From NCBI GenBank assembly GCA_015680685.1, contig MNCI01025401.1, forward strand, positions 1-25,524: 25,524 bases of DNA, given 5' to 3'. Below, piece after piece: positions 20,661 to 25,524 of this stretch. A model generated the notes under the pieces. That model was not told the origin of the DNA, searched no databases, and was given only the letters and a program-made list of their open reading frames with translations. The DNA comes from Gnetum montanum (taxonomy: Eukaryota > Streptophyta > Gnetopsida > Gnetales > Gnetaceae). Both the position numbers and the translations under genes were made by a program. Every line of letters begins with the position of its first letter. Position 1 is the stretch's first letter.

Positions 20661-23230
20661 AAAGATCTAAAACATGCATATGTATCAAACCCTACATTTG
20701 AAAGTTATTCATTAGATGTCTACAAAGAAGAAAAAATATAAATTATATATAATAAACAAAATCTACAAGATATGATGAATTCCTTATTAACAAGATAAAT
20801 AATAAACATAATGAGATGTTGACCATAATTCAAAAAATACACAACTACCCTAGGCTAAAATATATTAATATCAATATATTTTCAAGATATTAAGATTCCA
20901 CAAGAAAAAGAATGTGAAACAAATTAAAAGGTATGAAGAGATTTTACACAAGAGTATAAGATAAATCCATATGTTGTGCTCTAGGTGATAATTCAGTATT
21001 GGAATGTAGGTTGATAACAAATCCATTGCATTACCATTATGCCATGAGAATGTTCATCAGCAAAGATGTAAACGTAACGCTGCATTTTACAAGAACTAAG
21101 AGTGTGGAAGTAAAATAAAATTATAAGGTTGTGTATAGTATGAATATGTTCTTCACTTTTACATGCTTCTTGGTATAGTATTTGTCTTTATTTTTCTTTG
21201 TTTTCATGTAGTAGTAAAACTTGAGTCATAAGATAGAAGGTAGAATCCATAGGAGATAGTAGAAGTCTTTAATGTTCTTTTTTGAGCTCTTTATGTTTAA
21301 AAGTTATAAGTTGTGATGTTTATTTTTGTACCAAGACATAGGAAAGGGAGCAATATTAGAGAAGATAAAAGGAAATTAATGAGCTCTCATGTTAAGAAAT
21401 GTCATTTTGGCAATGTTCTTCTATTTGAAAAAGTAGAACTAGATGGATACTCTCCTTATTAAATGTTATCATAGTTGGAAGATTTGAAGCCATAGAAGAG
21501 CTATCTTTCCCTTCATTGTATTGTGTATGTTCCAATTACTTTTTGCTAAAAGTTATTTGAGGTTTCAACCTCTTTGCCTTTTTTTCATTCTCTTAATCAT
21601 GCTTCCTCCATAAGTTAAACCTCTTAATGGTTATTACATATAATTTCTCTTCAAAAATTCTCAGAATTGATTCTCATAGTCATCTCTCAAGTTCTCTCAA
21701 GAATCCTCTCATGAATTAAATAATTCCTTGTAACAACCTGCATTTTTGGTATTCTTGGTACATATGATCCTTATCGAGATTGTGTTACTTATGCCTAAGT
21801 ATGTATTATGCATGTTAGTAGTTCGATATATTTTATGGTTGATATTTGATGATGATGAGCTTTGAGATACATGGGTGTATTAATGTTATTGTGTGTCTTT
21901 TGGTATTTACATATTTATATGTGTATATATTTTTTACCATTCAACAGACGTGCACTAATCTTATTGTCGAGTGTGGTAGGATCTCATGAGAGGATTGGTT
22001 GGGAGCATGACATGGTTGATGATCTATGGTTTGCTTGATATTCCTAGAGTATATTTCTATGACCTTGTTTGTTATGTGGCATTGGTAGCTATTTGAGTCA
22101 TATTTGATTTAATTAGTTTTATTTTTATTTTTGTGGCATATTTTTAAAATAGTATTTATTTAGCATGTGCTTTGTTGATTAATTTAGCATGTATGGATGT
22201 TATGTAAGAATAGAGGAATTTACGTGTGTGATAAGAAGGATTAATGATAATATTCTTTTAGTTTAATGCTTATTTTGGTAATTGGTTGATTTTTTCCGTT
22301 CCATCATTTTTGGTAATCTTTCATTAAAACTTCCATGGCTCTTTCATTTCATACACCTTGACAATTCAAGATCATGATGGAAATATGCTATGGAAGATTA
22401 AAGCTAGTGAAGGTCTCGATGGATTTTAGATCAATTATGTTGTTGCTTGGATCTTTGTTTTGTTGCTCTCTTTTCTTGTGGATTTTGTTATGTAGATTCA
22501 AAGGTGAGTAATCTTGGCTTCATTTTCATTTACATTTGCATGTTTGTGCACATTATTAAGATGGATTTACTAATAATAAATTCTACATTATTATGTTTTT
22601 TAGTGGCTAATGGGATATTGCATTGATCATCTTGAACTATTGGACTGAATGATTGGTATGTATGAAATTTATGATTGATGGCTTTATTTTTTATGTTGAT
22701 TTCAAGTATGAATTTTGTGAGAATTATTCCAAAATTTTTGTGGGATTGAATTTTGTCATTAGTGAGCTCTTATCATTTTCAAGTGAATGTTTAGTACTGC
22801 TATGATCCTTGTTTGTTATGATCTTGGATTAAAAGAAAGAATGTGATTTGGTTTTGTAGAATAAACATTTAGGAGTCTTGGAAGCTTCATACATTTTGAT
22901 ATCTTACCCAACTTTGTTTTTTTTCCTTTATTAATCTAGACTCTTTTCAATGTGTATCTCAATTCCTTTAATTATTGTGATAGTTTAATTAAATTTTTTT
23001 TTTCTCAATGATGTCATTATCTTAGTTGCATGGGTTTGATTCCTTGGATTATGAGTTTTCCCATCTAACATGTTTATTAATTTGAGATTTTCATACCAAT
23101 TCTACCAATGGATTGTTTTTACTCTTCACCAATTCTTATCCTTGGGTTGTTGGATTTTTACCTATAGTTTTTGTATCATTTTTCATTGATTTGGTCTCAT
23201 CCCAGCTAAATCTCGACATTTTTCAACTCA
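20660..23230. other. unassigned AT-rich DNA
   Basis: No gene or recognised repeat was seen. TGTAACAACC at 21731 resembles the start of some plant LTRs, but no matching end, primer site or second copy was found. Long T-rich runs occur at 22918-23005. Confidence 0.5.
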
Positions 23231-23234
23231 TACA

Positions 23235-23540
23235 AGACATATTTAGCCTGGAAAGACATCACTCTCACAAACTAAGCCACCCAAGAAGATGTCTCTTTGT
23301 TTTACTAGACATCTCATGCCTAGTGAAGATTTCCCCCCTAGCCTATGTCTCTAACCTATTAGAGACATCTCCTATCTAGAGAAGATGTCTCCTTTTGTCT
23401 ATAGATGTCACATCAAGATGTCTCCACCCTACCCAAAGATGTCTCTATGTGATATAAGACGTCTCCTACCTTTTGTAGATGTCTCCTCCCTATCATAGGT
23501 GTATCCTCATGGATGTTTCTATTTTGAGAGGCATCTTCCC
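23235..23540. repeat. degenerate 20-bp minisatellite, core AGATGTCTCC
   Basis: Cores of the form AGAYRTCTCC start at about 23235, 23254, 23287, 23307, 23343, 23362, 23383, 23403, 23416, 23437, 23457, 23477, 23497 and 23511. Most steps are 19-21 bp. Both AGATGTCTC and AGACATCTC variants occur. Confidence 0.8.
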
Positions 23541-25379
23541 TGCATGCTTAGCACTACCATCAACTTAGTTTTTGTGAAGTTTAGTCCTTCACTTTAGTAT
23601 AGTACTTGGTTTTCTTAAATACAAAGCTTCCTAAAGCCTTGTTAAATCTTCTACCTTTGTTGAATTGATCATGTTCCCTTTTGAAAGTTTAAATGTTGGA
23701 TATTTCCTTTGCATGAGTAAATATTTATTGTGGTATAAACCTTGATCAATTTCTGGTTTCTACCAAAGTTATCTTAAATCTTTATCTTATATTTTTTTTA
23801 TCTGTAAGGTTCTTGCTAAATACATTCTTCCATGTTTTAACTTCATCACTCTTTCCATTGGGTTTTGAGTTGTGATACACCCTACTTGGACAAGTGGATA
23901 TTGTATAATTTGAATATTAATCCTTATGTGGTTATTAATTGGGGGATATTCTAGTCTTCTTGTTGTTGTGACTTAATTGGTTTCCTTAAAAGCTATGGAA
24001 TTAGTTCTTCTTTTTGGATTAGTGTGTGTCAATGAGACATTGTTTGAGATATGCGAGATCTCTTTGCATGTTGGATTTGTTTCCTTAATGATGCTAAAAT
24101 TTTAGCTGCCAAAGTATTTTGGATTAGGAAGTGCAAGTATGACATGACTTGAAATTCCCCATAGTCTAACCAAGACTTGGACTACAAGCTGTGACTACCT
24201 TGATGTAATTTTAGTAAGTTAAGTACCTATGATGGGATGAAACTTGCATCCCCCTCACACCTTGATTTTTACTTTTTGACTCAATTTATTAGTGCAAACT
24301 ATTGCGACCTATAATCTATCATACTTGGAAATTTTGCATTTTTAGTTTCTTGGATAGTGTAGATGCTTGCAACTTATAGTGCACAATGATGTAATGTTTC
24401 ATTGGTTGACTTTCAAAATAGTGTGGGTAAATGCAATCCTTAGTTTTTGAGATGTGACTAGGTATGACCTATAGTTGGTCACAACTCAAAAATTGATTAA
24501 AATTTTTTGCTATTATGTTACAATGGATTATGACCTATAGTCAATTAAAACCTCATTAAAAAAAAATAAAAATAAAAAGGTACATAAATAATGTAATCAT
24601 TCATTCTTCCTTGTAGAGTGTTGTAGTCATACCCAAGCACAAGATTGAGCTTCTACTCATGTGTGTAGTTGCTAGGTCTCACCTACAAGCTTCTTTCCTC
24701 ATATAACATGCTAAAGGTAGGCCTCAAAATTCCTAATTCTCATGTCTTTTTAGTTGGATTTCTTATTACATGTTCTTTCTAGAAATCATGCATTGTGAGC
24801 ATTCTCTTTAGGTCCAAATGGAAGTTCTAGTTGTTAAATCTTGTATTTTGTTTATTTATTCTGTATTGTAGATGTTGTAATTAAGCGTTCCTTTGCATTT
24901 TGATTGTTTATTCTACATTTTGAATGCTGTAAATCAAGCTAGGATTGTTGTTCCTTAACAAAGTTCTTGATAAGTGAAAATTCTTTTCTTTTCATTATAT
25001 AATATATACTTTGATGTGGAATTTGAGATAGGATTATTAATCCTAAACAAATTATTATTTGTTAGATGGAATTTTTTCTCTTTTGATGATATAATATATA
25101 TTTTAAGATGAGATCTAAGATAAGGATGTTTCTTCAATATTAAATTACCTATTGGAATTGTCTTACATGAGTTCCATCCTAATTTTTTCAAGATTTATCT
25201 TGTTGTGGTTTAGGTATTGCCTTCCTTAGTCTAGTCATTATGTGTTGTGCTATGTCCTTGTAACTAATTCAAATATCATGTCATTTGTCATGACAATTAT
25301 GAGTAACTTGGAAGCTCCTTATACCCTCAATAATTATTCATTCATCATTTTATCTAGGATGGAGTTGGTGGTCCAAGAC
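23541..25379. other. unassigned AT-rich DNA with scattered short repeats
   Basis: No coding similarity. The motif GACCTATAGT or close variants recurs at about 24307, 24465 and 24532. A direct repeat lies at 24979-25136. Nothing else is identifiable. Confidence 0.45.
24979..25136 (+). repeat. imperfect direct repeat, about 92-bp period
   Basis: Units at about 24979-25043 and 25070-25136. Each reads AATT, a T/C-rich run, ATATAATATATA, then GATGWG and GAGATA or AAGATA followed by GGAT. Confidence 0.65.
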
Positions 25380-25390
25380 TGATGAGCCAC

Positions 25391-25460
25391 AATATCGCGT
25401 ACGTGATATTGCATACGCGATATCGCGTCTGCCCCTGCGATATCACGTATGCAATATTGC
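25391..25460. promoter_or_regulatory. palindrome cluster in LTR promoter
   Basis: 25391-25410 is a 20-bp near-palindrome centred on GTAC. 25403-25426 and 25437-25460 form a 24-bp inverted repeat with three mismatches and a 10-bp loop. 25417-25426 (GCGATATCGC) and 25451-25460 (GCAATATTGC) are perfect palindromes themselves. Confidence 0.85.
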
Positions 25461-25476
25461 GGCCCGCCGCAATGTC

Positions 25477-25485
25477 TATAAATAG
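25477..25485 (+). promoter_or_regulatory. TATA box of the right-end LTR
   Basis: TATAAATAG, 16 bp after the palindrome cluster. Transcription would start near 25507. Confidence 0.65.
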
Positions 25486-25524
25486 AAGGTGGCTTTCCCT
25501 TGTTCACACATCTAGACTTAGAGC

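Larger units (their letters stand above)
25380..25524 (+). repeat. start of another TGATGA-type LTR, cut by the window end
   Basis: The sequence begins TGATGAG with a TATA box 97 bp downstream, exactly the spacing seen in the left LTR (528 to 625). Both also share a palindromic ATAC/GTACGTGATRTTG block before the TATA box. There is no G-rich polypurine tract upstream, so this is probably the 5' LTR of an element extending past the window. It is much more CpG-rich than its surroundings. Confidence 0.65.

Noticed and set aside
21731-21760. possible LTR start (TGTAACAACC)
   Set aside because: There is no second copy, LTR end, primer site or polypurine tract in the window.
23235-23540. CRISPR-like array
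   Set aside because: The cores are degenerate, the 10-bp spacers are too short, and the genome is a plant genome.

Overview
The window looks like intergenic DNA from a large, retrotransposon-filled plant genome. A gymnosperm such as a conifer is my best guess, because the sequence is AT-rich, the element copies are old and heavily decayed, and they are nested. I found no intact host gene, no tRNA or rRNA gene, and nothing bacterial. Everything identifiable is a decayed retroelement, and most open frames longer than 60 codons are frame shadows.

Layout. 1-527 is the 3' tail of a Ty3/gypsy element that begins outside the window, and 528-1367 is its LTR. About 1500-2600 is a minus-strand, 5'-truncated RTE-type LINE. 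About 3100-3957 is the C-terminal part of a second, different minus-strand LINE. 3958-17352 is a 13.4-kb Ty3/gypsy element of the Tat/Athila type on the plus strand. It has a 961-bp 5' LTR, a tRNA-Asp-like primer binding site, gag-protease-RT-RNase H-integrase remnants, a 2-kb spacer, a roughly 1,000-codon extra ORF, a polypurine tract and an 868-bp 3' LTR. The interrupted LINE resumes at 17353 with the rest of its RT and then its endonuclease (to about 19000). About 20385-20660 is a second RTE-type LINE 3' fragment. From 20660 to 25379 is AT-rich DNA I cannot classify, with a 20-bp-period minisatellite at 23235-23540. At 25380 another LTR of the same TGATGA-starting group begins and runs off the end. 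Its promoter is packed with palindromes.

How the parts relate. Joining the sequence on both sides of the LTR element restores a continuous LINE reading frame, so the LTR element inserted into the LINE. The two LTRs differ at roughly one base in ten by eye, so the insertion is old. Gag-pol was one long frame (frame 1), later broken by in-frame stops and at least three frameshifts. The extra ORF after pol has its own splice-acceptor-like signal. It encodes a region resembling the plant-specific putative transposon protein family (PF20167), a long coiled coil and a proline-rich tail. This is the least ordinary gene content in the window.

The single N at 13994 sits between two perfect 45-bp copies. 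It is most likely an unmerged contig overlap rather than biology.
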